Shown: positions 1-11,236 of the stretch, piece after piece
Layout of the letters: the number at the start of each line of letters is the position of its first letter
How positions within the stretch are numbered: the first letter of the stretch is position 1
Source: Pseudomonadota bacterium
GTDB lineage: Bacteria; Pseudomonadota; Gammaproteobacteria; Burkholderiales; Burkholderiaceae_C
Assembly (NCBI GenBank): GCA_022566735.1
Contig: JADFIG010000012.1
Span: 20,516-84,515 of the forward strand
Direction of reading: 5' to 3'
DNA length: 64,000 nt
Translations under genes and position numbers: made by a program
The notes under the pieces: model-generated
Databases searched by the model: none
Told to the model about the DNA's origin: nothing
The model's input: only the letters and a program-made list of their open reading frames with translations

Positions 1-1071
<1,071 letters not shown>

Positions 1072-1170
1072 GGCGGTCTGCCGCCCGCCGGAAACGCGCC
1101 CCACCCGCCCCCTGGGCCCGGCCGCCGGGGCGTATCATTCCGCGCCCGCCACTTCCCGCAGAGAGCCGCC

Positions 1171-1896
1171 TTGCTGTTCGTCCTTCGCATCCTGCTGCTG
1201 GCCATCCATTTCCTGCTGGCCAGCCTGATCGGCCTGCTGATTGGCCTGTGCCGCCCGTTCAATCCGGACAACAGCCGCCTGTGCGCCCGCGTCTACGCCC
1301 TGCCAGCCTTGCGCATCCTGGGCATCCGCCGGGTGCTGGACGCCGAGCACGTGCTGCAGCACCAGCGTCCGGCCGTCGTGGTGGCCAACCACCTCTCCAA
1401 CCACGACCTGTTCGTGTTCGGCCAGGTCGTGCCGCGCCGCACCGTCAGCCTGGGCAAGCAGAGCCTGAAGTGGATCCCGCTGTTCGGCCAGCTGTACTGG
1501 CTGGCCGGCAATGTGCTGGTGGACCGCGGCAACGCCGTCCAGGCCAAGAAGGCCATGCTGACCACCACCGACACCCTGCAGCACAAGGACATGTCGCTGT
1601 GGGTGTTCGCCGAAGGCACGCGCAGCCACGGCAAGGGCCTGGGCCCGTTCAAGAAGGGCGCTTTCCAGATGGCCATCAACGCCGGGGTGCCGATCGTGCC
1701 GGTGTGCGTCAACAACTACACGCGGGGCATGGACCTCAAGCGCTGGCGCAGCACGACGGTGCTGATCCGCGCCCTGCCCCCCATCGCCACCACCGGCCTG
1801 ACGCTGGACGACCTGCCCACGCTGATGCACGCCGTGCACGCCCAGATGGCCGAGTGCATCGACGAACTCGACCGCGAGGCCGGCACGCAGGCCTGA
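1171..1896 (+). CDS. plsC: 1-acyl-sn-glycerol-3-phosphate acyltransferase
   Basis: The product transfers an acyl chain to lysophosphatidic acid to give phosphatidic acid, at the inner face of the cytoplasmic membrane. It has 241 residues, the usual size. A hydrophobic N-terminal segment (about 1-28) is followed by the catalytic HX4D motif (H74 to D79, in NHLSNHD) and the substrate-binding EGTRS motif (148-152). The start is TTG at 1171, chosen because GAGAG lies just upstream and no ATG precedes the membrane segment. It stands alone between pyrG and the convergent Anbu gene. plsY, another glycerolipid gene, lies at 34.1 kb. Confidence 0.93.
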   Translation: MLFVLRILLLAIHFLLASLIGLLIGLCRPFNPDNSRLCARVYALPALRILGIRRVLDAEHVLQHQRPAVVVANHLSNHDLFVFGQVVPRRTVSLGKQSLKWIPLFGQLYWLAGNVLVDRGNAVQAKKAMLTTTDTLQHKDMSLWVFAEGTRSHGKGLGPFKKGAFQMAINAGVPIVPVCVNNYTRGMDLKRWRSTTVLIRALPPIATTGLTLDDLPTLMHAVHAQMAECIDELDREAGTQA

Positions 1897-1913
1897 GCCC
1901 GACCCTCGGCGCC

Positions 1914-2741
1914 TCAGCCGTTGGGTGCGTGGATCTTGCTCAGCGGGTTCATGGCCTGGGCCTGTGAGGCCGCCGGCAGGCGGGCCGCGTCACCGACGTC
2001 ATCCTCCCAGCTGGGGTCGGGGATGGAGTCGAAGACCTGGCGCAGGCGCTGCCCCCAGGTGCTGCGGATCATGCGGAAATAGGCGTTGGACTCGTCGATG
2101 TGGATGAGCCGCTCGACCTTGAGCGCATCGGCCTCGTAGACCAGCAAATCCAGCGGCAGGCCCACCGAGAGGTTGGACTTCAGCGTCGAGTCCATGGAGA
2201 TGAGCGCGCACTTGGCGGCCTCTTCCAGGGGCGTGTCGGGCGTGACCACGCGGTCGATGACGGGCTTGCCATACTTGGACTCGCCGATCTGGAAGTAGCA
2301 GACGCCGTCGATGCCGGCCTCGACGAAGTTGCCGGCCGCATAGACGTTGAACAGGCGCATGGTCTCGCCCCGCACCTGCCCTCCGACGATGAGGCTGCAG
2401 TTGAAGTCGATGCCGTGCTTTTTCAGCGCCTCGGCGTCGCGGGCGTGGACCTTGCGCACCGCGCTGCCAACGATGCGGGCCACGTCGAACAGGCTCTTGG
2501 CCGTCCAGATCGTGCAGGGCTCGCCGTCCGAGCCTTCGATGGTCTCGCTGCCCAGCAGCTGCTTGACCGCCTGCGTGATGGCCAGGTTGCCCGCCGACAG
2601 CAGCACGATGACGCGCTCGCCGGCCTGCTCGAACACCGTCATCTTGCGGAAGGTGCTGATCTGGTCCATGCCCGCATTGGTGCGCGAGTCCGACAGGAAG
2701 ACCAGGCCTGCATGGAGGCGCATGGCAACGCAGTAGGTCAT
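1914..2741 (-). CDS. Anbu-type proteasome-related peptidase (COG3484)
   Basis: This is a predicted bacterial beta-type proteasome homologue of the Anbu family (275 aa). The N-terminus MTYCVAMRL puts a Thr at position 2, the place of the catalytic Thr once Met is removed. The family hallmark [11 protein letters not shown] follows. The rest reads as the usual Ntn-hydrolase fold with a family-typical C-terminal extension. The ATG overlaps the mutS stop in an ATGA arrangement (2738-2741), so translation is probably coupled to mutS. Anbu genes usually sit with transglutaminase-like, alpha-E and ATP-grasp genes. None is next to it here. Substrates are unknown for the family. Confidence 0.88.
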   Translation of the reverse strand: MTYCVAMRLHAGLVFLSDSRTNAGMDQISTFRKMTVFEQAGERVIVLLSAGNLAITQAVKQLLGSETIEGSDGEPCTIWTAKSLFDVARIVGSAVRKVHARDAEALKKHGIDFNCSLIVGGQVRGETMRLFNVYAAGNFVEAGIDGVCYFQIGESKYGKPVIDRVVTPDTPLEEAAKCALISMDSTLKSNLSVGLPLDLLVYEADALKVERLIHIDESNAYFRMIRSTWGQRLRQVFDSIPDPSWEDDVGDAARLPAASQAQAMNPLSKIHAPNG

Positions 2742-5536
2742 GATGAGATCACCGATTTGAGTTTGTACAGGGCGTCCAGCGCTTCGCGCGGCGTGAGCGT
2801 GTCGGGGTCGATGGCGACAAGCAGGTTCAGTGCCTGGGCTTCGGCGGGCGTCAGGGCATCGGCGGCGGTCTGGCCGATGGCTGGGTGCGTGGCACGGGCG
2901 GCGTCGGCCAACTCGTCGAGGTTCACACCTGCAGCCATGCCCGCCCCGGAGGCGTCGGCGAACAGGTCGATCTGCTGGTCGGAGGCGCGCTGCTGAGACT
3001 CCAGCGACTCCAGTGTGGCACGTGCCTGGCGGATCAGGGTGTGCGGCATGCCGGCCAGGCGCGCCACCTGCACGCCGTAGCTGCGGCTGGCCGGGCCGTG
3101 CTGCAACTCGTGCAGGAAGACGATGTCGTCGCCGGCTTCGGCCACGCCCACGTGCACGTTGAGCGCGCGCGGGTGCTTTTCAGGCAGGCGGGTGAGCTCG
3201 AAATAGTGCGTGGCGAACAGCGTGAAGGACTGGTTGCGGTCGTGCAGGTGGCCCGCGATGGCCCCGGCCAAGGCCAGGCCGTCGAAGGTCGAGGTGCCAC
3301 GCCCGATCTCGTCCATCAGCACCAGGGAATGCTCGGTGGCGGTGTGCACGATGGCGGCGGCCTCGGTCATCTCCAGCATGAAGGTGGACTGGGCGTTGGC
3401 CAGGTCGTCGGCCGCGCCGATGCGGGTGTGGATGGCGTCCATCGGCCCCAGGCGGCACGAGGCCGCAGGCACGTAGGAGCCCATGGCCGCCAGCAAGGCG
3501 ATCAGGGCCACCTGGCGCATGAAGGTCGATTTGCCGCCCATGTTGGGGCCGGTGACGATCATCATGCGGCGCTTGGCGTCCAGGCGGCAGTCGTTGGGGA
3601 TGAAGGCCGCGCCGGTGGTTTCGATCAGGCGGGCTTCGACCACGGGGTGGCGGCCTTGCTCGATCTCGATGCAGGGCTGCGAGACGAACTCCGGGCGCGT
3701 CCAGCGCAGCGTGGCGGCGCGCTCGGCCAGCGCGGCCAGGGCGTCCAGCGTGGACAGCGCCCGCGCCAGCGCGCCCAGGGTGCCGATGTGGGCCTGCAGG
3801 AAATCGATGAGCTGCTCGAACAGAAACTTTTCGCGCGCCAGCGAGCGGTCTTGCGCCGACAGGGCCTTGTCCTCAAACGCCTTGAGCTCGGGCGTGATGT
3901 AGCGCTCGGCGTTTTTCAGGGTCTGGCGGCGCTGGTAGTCCAGCGGCACCTTGTCGGCGTGCGATTGCGTGACCTCGATGTAGAAGCCATGCACCTTGTT
4001 GAACTGCACGCGCAGGTTGGGGATGTGGGTGCGGGCACGCTCGCGGGCTTCGAGGTCGAGCAGGAAGGCGTCGCAGTTCTGCGAGATGGCGCGCAGCTCG
4101 TCGAGGTCGGCATCGAAGCCGGTGGCGATGACACCGCCGTCGCGCAGCAGCACGGCGGGTGTCTCCATGAGCGTGGCTTGCAGGCGCGCGGCCACGGCCG
4201 GGTCGGGCGACAGGGCCGAGCGGACCTGCTGCAGCAAACCGGGCGATGCCCCGTCCTCCTGCGGCAGCTCGGGCACGCGGGCCAGCAAATCGGGCAGGCC
4301 CAGCAGGGTGTCGCGCAGGCCGGCCAGCTCGCGCGGGCGCACCTGGCGCAAGGCCACGCGGGCGTTGATGCGCTCGACGTCGCTCATCTGGCGCAGGGCC
4401 TCGCGGATGGCCTCGAAGCCCTGGGCGTGCAGCGGCGGCGCCAGCAGCGTGGCGATGGCGTCGTGGCGGGCGCGGGGCAAGGCGCGGTCGCGCTGCGGTT
4501 GGGTCAGCCACTGGCGCAGGGCGCGGCTGCCCATGCCGGTGCGGCAGGTGTCGAGCAGGGACAGCAGCGTGGGCGCGTCCTCGCCGCGCAGGGTCTGCAC
4601 CAGCTCCAGGTTGCGCAGGGTGGACGGCGGCAAATCGAGCAACTCCGACACCCGCGGCACCTCCATCGAGGCCACGTGCGCCAGCGCCCTGCCCTGCGTG
4701 TGCTCGGCATAGCTGAGCAGCGCGGCAGCGGCGGCGTGCGCCAAGGGCATCTCCTGGGCGCCCCAGCTTTGCAGGTGCTGCACCTGCAGTTGCTCGCACA
4801 GCTTGCGCAGGCCCAGGCCGGCGTCGAACTGCCAGGTCGGGCGGCTGGTCAGGGCCACGCCGCGCGGGCCGCCACCGGCGGCACCGCCCGCGCTCAGCAA
4901 AGGCTGCAGGGCCGGCGGCACGCGCTCGCGGTCGAACAGGATTTCCGCCGGCTGCAGGCGGGCCAGCCAGCCCGCCAGGTCGCGCGCGGTGCATTCGGTC
5001 AGGCCCAGCTTGCCGCTGGACAGGCCCAGCCAGGCCAGGGCGCAGGGCGTGGTGTCGGACGGCTTGTCCTTGCCGCGTTCCTTGCCCTCCTGGCCCATGA
5101 CCACCGCCAGCAGCAGCGCATCGGCGCGCTCCGACAGCAACTCGGTGTCGATCAGCGTGCCGGGCGTCACCACCCGCACCACCTTGCGCTCCACTGGGCC
5201 CTTGCCGGCGCCCACCTCGCCGACCTGTTCGCAAATCGCCACCGACTCGCCCAGGCGGATCAGCTTGGCCAGGTAGGTCTCGACCGCGTGCACCGGCACC
5301 CCGGCCATCACCACAGGCTCGCCATTGGACTGGCCGCGCACCGTCAGGGTGATGTCGATGAGGCGGTTGGCCTTGCGCGCATCGTCGAAGAACAGCTCGT
5401 AGAAATCCCCCATGCGGTAGAAGACGAGCGTGTCCGGGTGCTCGGCCTTGATGCGCAGGTACTGCTGCATCATGGGCGTGTGGCCGGCGAAATCGGCCGT
5501 GGCGCTGGGGGAAGTGGGGTTGCTGGGCGTGTCCAT
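2738..5536 (-). CDS. mutS: DNA mismatch repair ATPase MutS
   Basis: The product binds base mismatches and small loops and starts methyl-directed or nick-directed repair with MutL. The mismatch-reading Phe-x-Glu motif is seen in GDFYELF near residue 45. The clamp and lever regions follow. The Walker A motif (GPNMGGKST) is near residue 660, with the Walker B ([13 protein letters not shown]) after it. The tail ends in a helix-rich dimer region. I place the start at the ATG at 5536 (932 aa), because residues upstream in the same frame are low-complexity and unlike MutS. E. coli MutS has 853 residues; the excess is spread through internal loops. It is co-directional with fumC upstream and overlaps the Anbu gene downstream. 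Confidence 0.97.
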   Translation of the reverse strand: MDTPSNPTSPSATADFAGHTPMMQQYLRIKAEHPDTLVFYRMGDFYELFFDDARKANRLIDITLTVRGQSNGEPVVMAGVPVHAVETYLAKLIRLGESVAICEQVGEVGAGKGPVERKVVRVVTPGTLIDTELLSERADALLLAVVMGQEGKERGKDKPSDTTPCALAWLGLSSGKLGLTECTARDLAGWLARLQPAEILFDRERVPPALQPLLSAGGAAGGGPRGVALTSRPTWQFDAGLGLRKLCEQLQVQHLQSWGAQEMPLAHAAAAALLSYAEHTQGRALAHVASMEVPRVSELLDLPPSTLRNLELVQTLRGEDAPTLLSLLDTCRTGMGSRALRQWLTQPQRDRALPRARHDAIATLLAPPLHAQGFEAIREALRQMSDVERINARVALRQVRPRELAGLRDTLLGLPDLLARVPELPQEDGASPGLLQQVRSALSPDPAVAARLQATLMETPAVLLRDGGVIATGFDADLDELRAISQNCDAFLLDLEARERARTHIPNLRVQFNKVHGFYIEVTQSHADKVPLDYQRRQTLKNAERYITPELKAFEDKALSAQDRSLAREKFLFEQLIDFLQAHIGTLGALARALSTLDALAALAERAATLRWTRPEFVSQPCIEIEQGRHPVVEARLIETTGAAFIPNDCRLDAKRRMMIVTGPNMGGKSTFMRQVALIALLAAMGSYVPAASCRLGPMDAIHTRIGAADDLANAQSTFMLEMTEAAAIVHTATEHSLVLMDEIGRGTSTFDGLALAGAIAGHLHDRNQSFTLFATHYFELTRLPEKHPRALNVHVGVAEAGDDIVFLHELQHGPASRSYGVQVARLAGMPHTLIRQARATLESLESQQRASDQQIDLFADASGAGMAAGVNLDELADAARATHPAIGQTAADALTPAEAQALNLLVAIDPDTLTPREALDALYKLKSVISS

Positions 5537-5615
5537 GGGAGGGCAAGACGGCCCGGGGCCTGGGCCGCTGCGGGAGCAGGCGCAGGACACCACCGAGGCT
5601 GTGTCAGGAGGCGTC

Positions 5616-7019
5616 TCAGGGCCGTGAGTGTATGCGAGACGCGTGCGGCCCCAGCATCCGGGCCGGGTCCACCCAGCGGTCGAAATCGGCCGCCGCCACT
5701 CCGCCCTCGCCCAGCGCCGCCTCGCGCAGCGACACGCCGTGCGCCTGTGCATGGCGCGCGATCCGGGCCGCGCGGTCGTAGCCGATGTGCGGCACCAGGG
5801 CCGTCACCAGCATCAGCGAGCGCGCCAGCAACTCGCGGGTGCGCTCGGCGTTGACCTGGATGCCCTCGACGCAATGCACCCGCAAGCTCGCCATGGCGTC
5901 GCCCAGCAGGCGGATGCTGTCGAGCACATCGTGGGCGATCAGCGGCTTGCAGACATTCAGCTCGAACTGCCCCAGGCTCGCGGCCATGCCGATGGCGACG
6001 TCGTGCCCCATCACCTGCATGCACACCATGGTCAGGGCCTCCACCTGGGTCGGGTTGACCTTGCCCGGCATGATCGAGCTGCCCGGCTCGTTGGCCGGCA
6101 AGGCCAGCTCGCCCAGACCCGCCCTCGGGCCGCTGCCCATCAGGCGGATGTCGCAGGCGATCTTGTGCAGCGCCACCGCCAGGGTGCGCAGCGCGCCATG
6201 CAGCATCACCAGGGGCTCGTGGCCGGCCATCGCGGCAAACAGGTTGTCGGCCACCACGAAAGGCGCGCCCAGGCGCTGCGCCAGCAAGGCGGCCACGCGC
6301 TGGCCGAACTCGGGGTGCGTGTTGAGGCCCGTGCCAACGGCCGTGCCGCCGATCGCCAGGGCATGGACCGGCTGCAAGGCGCCCTGCAAGGCGGCCTGAG
6401 CCAGGGCCAGTTGCGCCTCGTAGCCACCAAATTCCTGCCCGAGGGTCACCGGCGTGGCGTCCTGCAGGTGGGTGCGCCCGATCTTGATGTGCTCGGCCCA
6501 GGCCAGCGCCTTGTCCTGCAAGGCTCCGCGCAAGGCGGCCAGCGCGAGCAGCAGGGGCTGCATGTCGCGCACCACGGCCACGTGCATGGCCGTCGGGAAG
6601 ACGTCGTTGGACGACTGGCCCAGGTTGACATCGTCGTTGGGGTGCACCGGCACGCCCCCGGCTGGACCGCCCTGCGACGCCAGCTCCGCGATGACCTCGT
6701 TGACGTTCATGTGGCTCTGCGTGCCCGATCCCGTCTGCCACACCGACAGCGGGAACTGCGCGTCGAACTCGCCCGCGGCCACGCGCTCGGCAGCCACCCG
6801 GATGGCCTCGGCCTTCGGAGTCGGCAGCAGGCCCAGGTCGCGGTTGACCTCGGCAGCCAGCCCTTTGATCAGGGCCATGGCATGGATCACGGCCAGCGGC
6901 ATGCGCTGAGCCCCGATGGCAAAGAAGTGCCGGCTGCGCTCGGTCTGTGCGCCCCACAGCGCGCCTTCGGGGATGTCGATGGGGCCGAAGCTGTCGGTCC
7001 GGGTGCGTTGCGAGGCCAT
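5616..7019 (-). CDS. fumC: Fumarate hydratase class II
   Basis: The product interconverts fumarate and malate in the TCA cycle. It is the iron-free, oxygen-stable homotetrameric type. The frame gives 467 residues, normal for the family. The superfamily signature [13 protein letters not shown] lies near residue 313, and the active-site segments [14 protein letters not shown] and [11 protein letters not shown] are present. The start is the ATG at 7019, preceded by GGAAGGAG at good distance. An ATG eight codons upstream has no such site. A hairpin terminator at 7065-7088 separates it from the RRM gene upstream, so fumC likely has its own promoter in the short gap. Confidence 0.96.
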   Translation of the reverse strand: MASQRTRTDSFGPIDIPEGALWGAQTERSRHFFAIGAQRMPLAVIHAMALIKGLAAEVNRDLGLLPTPKAEAIRVAAERVAAGEFDAQFPLSVWQTGSGTQSHMNVNEVIAELASQGGPAGGVPVHPNDDVNLGQSSNDVFPTAMHVAVVRDMQPLLLALAALRGALQDKALAWAEHIKIGRTHLQDATPVTLGQEFGGYEAQLALAQAALQGALQPVHALAIGGTAVGTGLNTHPEFGQRVAALLAQRLGAPFVVADNLFAAMAGHEPLVMLHGALRTLAVALHKIACDIRLMGSGPRAGLGELALPANEPGSSIMPGKVNPTQVEALTMVCMQVMGHDVAIGMAASLGQFELNVCKPLIAHDVLDSIRLLGDAMASLRVHCVEGIQVNAERTRELLARSLMLVTALVPHIGYDRAARIARHAQAHGVSLREAALGEGGVAAADFDRWVDPARMLGPHASRIHSRP

Positions 7020-7064
7020 GGCGCGCTCCTTCCAGGAAGTCACCCCAGTGGAACACGCATGAAA

Positions 7065-7088
7065 AAGCCGACTCGCTGGAGTCGGCTT
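7065..7088 (-). terminator. Rho-independent terminator after the RRM gene
   Basis: A perfect 10-base stem (AAGCCGACTC paired with GAGTCGGCTT) has a 4-base loop. On the minus strand the descending arm runs into five T residues. It ends the RNA-binding protein transcript before fumC. Confidence 0.85.
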
Positions 7089-7167
7089 GTCTTTGGCCTG
7101 GATCAGGCCGCGCTGCGGTCCGAGCCCTCAGGTCACCGAAGGCTCAGGCGGCGTCAGGCGCTGGCGA

Positions 7168-7500
7168 TCAGTAGCCGCCGCGGCCACCGCCGTAGCCGCC
7201 GCCGTAGCCACCACGGGAGCCGCCGCCGCCGAAGCCACCGCTCGGGCGGTCTTCCTTGGGACGGGCCACGTTGACGGTCAGGGCACGGCCTTCCAGCGAC
7301 TGGCCATTGAGGCCGCGGATGGCAGCTTCGGCTTCTTCGCCAGAGCCCATCTCCACAAAGCCGAAGCCCTTGGAGCGGCCGCTGTCACGGTCCATCATGA
7401 CCTTGGCCGACTGGACGGTGCCGAATTCGGAGAAGGCTTGCTGCAGGCTTTCGTCGCGCACGGAATAGGCCAGGTTGCCGACGTAGAGTTTGTTGTTCAT
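7168..7500 (-). CDS. Glycine-rich RNA-binding protein with one RRM domain
   Basis: A small single-RRM protein (110 aa). RNP-2 is LYVGNL (residues 5-10) and RNP-1 is KGFGFVEM (44-51). The last 20 or so residues are Gly, Tyr and Arg repeats. Such proteins bind single-stranded RNA and are often cold-induced in bacteria and cyanobacteria. The start is the ATG at 7500; an in-frame ATG six codons upstream lacks a site. infA lies 39 bases upstream on the same strand, so the two probably share a transcript that ends at the terminator at 7065-7088. A role in RNA handling at low temperature is inference. Confidence 0.92.
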   Translation of the reverse strand: MNNKLYVGNLAYSVRDESLQQAFSEFGTVQSAKVMMDRDSGRSKGFGFVEMGSGEEAEAAIRGLNGQSLEGRALTVNVARPKEDRPSGGFGGGGSRGGYGGGYGGGRGGY

Positions 7501-7539
7501 GGTGTGTCTTTCAATCAATCGAAAATGATGGGTCCGTGT

Positions 7540-7806
7540 TCAACGGAATTTACGGCGCATCGGTGCGGGTGCACCGCCAGCGCGCGGCTCAAGGTGGCGG
7601 AAGGTGATGCGGCCTTTGCTCAGGTCATACGGCGAGAGCTCCAGCGACACCTTGTCGCCCGCCAGGATGCGGATGCGGTTTTTGCGCATTTTGCCGCCGG
7701 AGTAGGCGACGAGGGTGTGGCCGTTTTCAAGGGTCACGCGGAAGCGGGCATCGGGCAGGACTTCGTCCACCTGGCCGCGCATTTCAATGAGGTCTTCCTT
7801 GGACAC
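7540..7806 (-). CDS. infA: Translation initiation factor IF-1 (longer, second-type copy)
   Basis: IF-1 binds the A site of the 30S subunit during initiation. The protein begins [19 protein letters not shown] and has the OB-fold core with the [12 protein letters not shown] and YDLSKGRI segments. It has 88 residues rather than the usual 72, with a basic, Pro/Ala-rich tail ending MRRKFR. Betaproteobacteria commonly carry two infA genes: one in the ribosomal protein cluster and a longer one elsewhere. This location, away from ribosomal genes and next to an RRM gene, fits the second type. Confidence 0.93.
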   Translation of the reverse strand: MSKEDLIEMRGQVDEVLPDARFRVTLENGHTLVAYSGGKMRKNRIRILAGDKVSLELSPYDLSKGRITFRHLEPRAGGAPAPMRRKFR

Positions 7807-7842
7807 GGGTCTCCTAAGGTGAGGAAGATGGCTGCGCGGCGC

Positions 7843-8079
7843 TCAGGCCGAACAGGTGGACTGACGCACGAAGCTGCGGCCCTGATCCGCGGCATAGCGG
7901 ATGGCCTCGTCGTGGGTAGAGAAGCTGGGGAGAAAGCGGAAGACGCGGTCGTGGGTGCCGCGTCCGCGTCCACTGCGGATGGAGATCGAGGCGGCGTACT
8001 GCCCCGACTCGGTGAGCTTTGCGAAGGGCGACAGGCAGAACCGGTCGACCGAGAAAGTGATGGCAGAAGAAGGATTCAA
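7843..8079 (-). CDS. Small conserved-looking protein of unknown function
   Basis: I do not recognise a named family. The frame from a TTG at 8079 gives 78 residues. It reads like the small Burkholderiales proteins that have a beta-rich core (GQYAASISIRSGRG), a mid FRFLPSF segment and a final helix (HDEAIRYAADQGRSFV). An ATG at 8121 would add 14 Pro/Trp-rich residues that look non-coding. It lies 36 bases upstream of infA on the same strand and could be its first cotranscribed gene. Confidence is limited by the short length and unclear start. Confidence 0.5.
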   Translation of the reverse strand: MNPSSAITFSVDRFCLSPFAKLTESGQYAASISIRSGRGRGTHDRVFRFLPSFSTHDEAIRYAADQGRSFVRQSTCSA

Positions 8080-8487
8080 GTGACTCGCTGAAGGCCACGG
8101 GGGCCAGGGTGTCCGCAACATGCGGGGACTGCCTGAGACGGTTGGCCGATTGACGGGCGCAAACGTCGGGAGGCGTCGAGGGATGTCCCGCTGCGCAAAG
8201 GGCGCAATCAGGGACGAGGGGCTTGCCTGCAGAGAACACCCTCGCGCGTGGTGCGAGGGCCAGGAGCCTTGGGTGGCACAGACAGCACACTCAGCGTGGC
8301 CGCTGGGACTGTTGTTTCAAGCTCAGGCAGATGGCGCTGAGCAGGCAAGCAGCCTGCAGCGCTGGTGCGCACTTTAACAGCATCCGGGAAAATGTGTTGA
8401 CTTATTTCACATGGGGCCGCCCCGCCGGGCCTCGCCTGTAAAGTGCAGGCTCGCCTCCCCCGCCCATGACCGAGAGACCTGAACGCG
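8080..8487. other. Intergenic stretch between the small unknown gene and chaA
   Basis: I see no convincing gene. Two perfect short dyads are present: CCCTCGC/GCGAGGG (8239-8259) and GCAGGC/GCCTGC (8341-8357). A TTGACT at 8397-8402 has no -10 partner at 16-18 bases. Promoters for the two divergent neighbours must lie here but cannot be placed. Confidence 0.5.
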
Positions 8488-9582
8488 ATGTCTGAAGCCA
8501 ACTCCCTGCGTGCCTCGCTCTGGCATGGCGCCATCCCGCTGATCGGCTGCGCCGCCCTGGCCGCCATCTGGGGGGGTGAACCCGGCTGGGCCCTGCTGCT
8601 GGGCGTCATCGTGCTGCTGTTCACCGTGGTGATCTCTGCCGTGCACCACGCCGAGGTCATCGCCTTGCGCCTGGGCGAGCCACTGGGCACCCTGGTGCTG
8701 GCGCTGGCCGTGACGGTGATCGAGGCCTCGCTCATCGTGGCCCTGATGATCTCCGGCGGCGAGAGCGCCTCGGCCCTGGCCCGCGATGCCGTCTTCGCCA
8801 CCGTCATGATCATCTGCAACGGGGTGGTCGGCCTGTGCCTGCTGCTGGGCGCCATGCGCCACCAGGTGCTGGCCTTCCGTGTGGAGGGCACCACACCGGC
8901 GCTGTCGGTGCTGGCCACCCTGGCCACGCTGACGCTGGTGCTGCCGTCGTTCACCTCGTCGACGGCAGGCCCGACGCTGTCGGGGCCGCAACTGGCGTTC
9001 GCCGGGCTGACCTCGCTGGTGCTCTACGGCACCTTCCTGTTCGTGCAGACCGTGCGCCACCGCGATTACTTCCTGCCCCTGGAAGGCCAGGACGACGGCG
9101 ATGCCGCCCACCCGCCCCAGCCCAGCGGCCGCGCGGCCCTGGCCAGCCTGGCCCTGCTGAGCGCCTCGCTGGTGGCCGTGGTGGGGCTGACCAAGGTGCT
9201 GGCGCCCAGCATGGAAGCCCAGGTGGCACAGGCCGGCCTCCCGCACGCCGTGGTGGGCATCGCCATCGCCCTCATCGTGCTGCTGCCCGAGACCTCGGCG
9301 GCGGTGCGCGCCGCCCTGCGCAACCGCATGCAGACGAGCTTCAACCTCGCGCTGGGCTCGGCGCTGGCCACCATCGGCCTGACCATCCCGGTGGTGGCCG
9401 TCACCGTGCTGCTGCTGAAGATGCCGCTGGTGCTGGGCCTGCCGGCCAAGGAAATGGTGCTGCTGACCCTGACGCTGCTGATCTCGGCGATGACGCTGCA
9501 GCGCGGCATGGCCACGGTGCTGCAAGGCACGGTGCACCTGGTGCTGTTTGCCGTCTACCTCTTCCTGACGGTGATGCCGTGA
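8488..9582 (+). CDS. chaA: Ca2+:H+ antiporter family protein (ChaA-like)
   Basis: An inner-membrane cation/proton exchanger of the CaCA superfamily, 364 aa with about 11 hydrophobic segments. Both alpha-repeat signatures are visible: GEPLGTLVLALAVTVIEASL near residue 68 and LLPETSAAVRAALRN in the second half, followed by NLALGSALATIGLTIPVV. The acidic residues in these repeats bind the cation. E. coli ChaA exports Na+, K+ and Ca2+ at high pH; substrate choice here is not decided by sequence. The ATG at 8488 follows a GAGAGACCTGAACGCG leader. The M48 protease gene starts 10 bases after its stop, so the two are likely cotranscribed. Confidence 0.9.
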   Translation: MSEANSLRASLWHGAIPLIGCAALAAIWGGEPGWALLLGVIVLLFTVVISAVHHAEVIALRLGEPLGTLVLALAVTVIEASLIVALMISGGESASALARDAVFATVMIICNGVVGLCLLLGAMRHQVLAFRVEGTTPALSVLATLATLTLVLPSFTSSTAGPTLSGPQLAFAGLTSLVLYGTFLFVQTVRHRDYFLPLEGQDDGDAAHPPQPSGRAALASLALLSASLVAVVGLTKVLAPSMEAQVAQAGLPHAVVGIAIALIVLLPETSAAVRAALRNRMQTSFNLALGSALATIGLTIPVVAVTVLLLKMPLVLGLPAKEMVLLTLTLLISAMTLQRGMATVLQGTVHLVLFAVYLFLTVMP

Positions 9583-9592
9583 AGGTGATGCC

Positions 9593-11161
9593 ATGAGCTC
9601 GCTGACCCGCTGGCTGAGCGCCGTCGCCACGGTGGCCACAGCGGCCGCGCTCTCGGGCTGCGGCAGCACCGTCATCAACCCGGTCACGGGCCAGGCCGAG
9701 CGCTCGGTCATGGACGAGCCCGCCGAGATCGCGCTGGGCCAGAAGGCCCACCAGCAGGTGCTCAAGGAGCAGCGCGCCTACGCCAACCCCAAGGTGCAGG
9801 CCTATGTCGACACGCTGGGCCAGAAGCTGGCGGCGCAATCGCACCGTGCCAACCTCCCCTGGACCTTCACCGTGCTCGACAGCCCCGAGGTCAACGCCTT
9901 CGCACTGCCCGGCGGCTACGTCTATGTGACGCGCGGCATCATGGCCTGCCTCGACAGCGAGGCCGAGCTGGTCGGCGTGATCGGCCACGAAATCGGCCAC
10001 GTCACCGCACGCCATGGCGCCCAGCGCGCCACGCAGCAGCAGACGGCCGGGCTGGGCGTGCTGGCCGCCACCGTGCTGGGCGCGGTGCTGGAAGGCGCGG
10101 GCGTGCGTGGCGCCACCGACCTGGCCGGACAGGTGTCTCAAGCGGCGGCGGCGGGCTACATCGCCTCCTACAGCCGCGAGCAGGAGTCGCAGGCCGACGA
10201 ACTCGGCGCCGAGTACCTGGCCCGCAACCACTACAACCCGCAGAACATGGTGGACGTCATCCAGGTGCTCAAGAGCCAGGAACAGTTCACCGCCGACACC
10301 GCCCGGGCCGAGGGCCGTCAGCCGCCTGCCGGCAACAGCTGGCTGGCCTCCCACCCCAGCAACGACCAGCGCCTGGCCGACATCCGCCACGTCGCGCTGC
10401 AGTACGCCAGCGCGGCCACCCGCTACGACGACGACGGCCGCAGCCGCTACCTGCAGGCGGTGGAGGGCATGGCCTTCGGCGATGCCCGCGAAGACGGCGT
10501 GGTGCGCGGCCAGCTCTTCGTCCACGAAGGCCTGGGCGTGGCCCTGACCGCACCACAGGGCTGGCGCGTGCGCAACAGCGCCGCAGCCATCACCCTGGTC
10601 AATGCCGCGGGAGACGCCGGCCTGGTGGTGACGCTGCTGCCGCCCAGCGCCCAGGGCAGCCACGAAGACCTGCTGCGCCAGTTGCTCAAGGCCAGCCAGA
10701 ACCGCGTGGAGGGCCGCACCGACAAGCGCAGCCTGCACGGCCTGAGCGCCACCCACTTCGATGGCGTGGTGCGCAACGCCCAGGGCGGCGCCACGGCCGT
10801 CCACCTGACGCTGGCCGATGGGCCGCAAAGCCGGCGCTACCTCATGCGCTACGTGGCCCGCGACGCCACCGCCTTGCAACGCGCCGATGCGCAAACGCGC
10901 GAGGCCGAGGCCTCGTTTCGGGCCATGACCTCTGCCGACCGGGAGGCTGCCAGGCCCTGGCTGATCAAGGTCGTGCCCTTCCCCAAGGGCGGCTTTGCGG
11001 AACTGGCGCGCGATTCCGTGCTGGCCGACTTCATGCCCCTGATGCAGGCGGAAAACCAGCTGCGCCTGATGAACAGCGCCTATGGTGCACCGGGCGATGC
11101 GGACACGGGCCACCGCCAGCTCCCCAGGCCCGGCCAGAGGGTCAAGACCTTGCTGCATTGA
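9593..11161 (+). CDS. M48 family metalloprotease, lipoprotein
   Basis: A predicted zinc protease held at an envelope membrane as a lipoprotein (522 aa). A signal peptide ends in the lipobox LSGCG, with Cys23 as the lipidated residue. The zinc motif HEIGH is at 132-136, and the downstream third-ligand region (EQESQADELGAEYL) is near residue 200. Relatives such as BepA/YfgC and LoiP act on misassembled outer-membrane proteins. The region after residue 280 does not show clear TPR repeats, so it is not simply BepA. It follows chaA by 10 bases. Confidence 0.9.
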   Translation: MSSLTRWLSAVATVATAAALSGCGSTVINPVTGQAERSVMDEPAEIALGQKAHQQVLKEQRAYANPKVQAYVDTLGQKLAAQSHRANLPWTFTVLDSPEVNAFALPGGYVYVTRGIMACLDSEAELVGVIGHEIGHVTARHGAQRATQQQTAGLGVLAATVLGAVLEGAGVRGATDLAGQVSQAAAAGYIASYSREQESQADELGAEYLARNHYNPQNMVDVIQVLKSQEQFTADTARAEGRQPPAGNSWLASHPSNDQRLADIRHVALQYASAATRYDDDGRSRYLQAVEGMAFGDAREDGVVRGQLFVHEGLGVALTAPQGWRVRNSAAAITLVNAAGDAGLVVTLLPPSAQGSHEDLLRQLLKASQNRVEGRTDKRSLHGLSATHFDGVVRNAQGGATAVHLTLADGPQSRRYLMRYVARDATALQRADAQTREAEASFRAMTSADREAARPWLIKVVPFPKGGFAELARDSVLADFMPLMQAENQLRLMNSAYGAPGDADTGHRQLPRPGQRVKTLLH

Positions 11162-11236
11162 GCGCCGCCCGGGAGCGGGGGCCCCACCGCAAGAGTCGGG
11201 AAGACAGCCCCGCTCGCCTGCCGCTAGAGTGCCCCC

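Noticed and set aside
2885..5854. A 989-codon open frame opposite mutS
   Set aside because: Same cause: a mirror frame of mutS codons, with no recognisable domain.
8239..8259. Hairpin as a terminator before chaA
   Set aside because: Stem is only 7 bases, no T-run follows, and no gene on either side ends there.
8397..8402. TTGACT as a -35 box for chaA
   Set aside because: No -10-like hexamer occurs 16-18 bases downstream; the region is G/C only.
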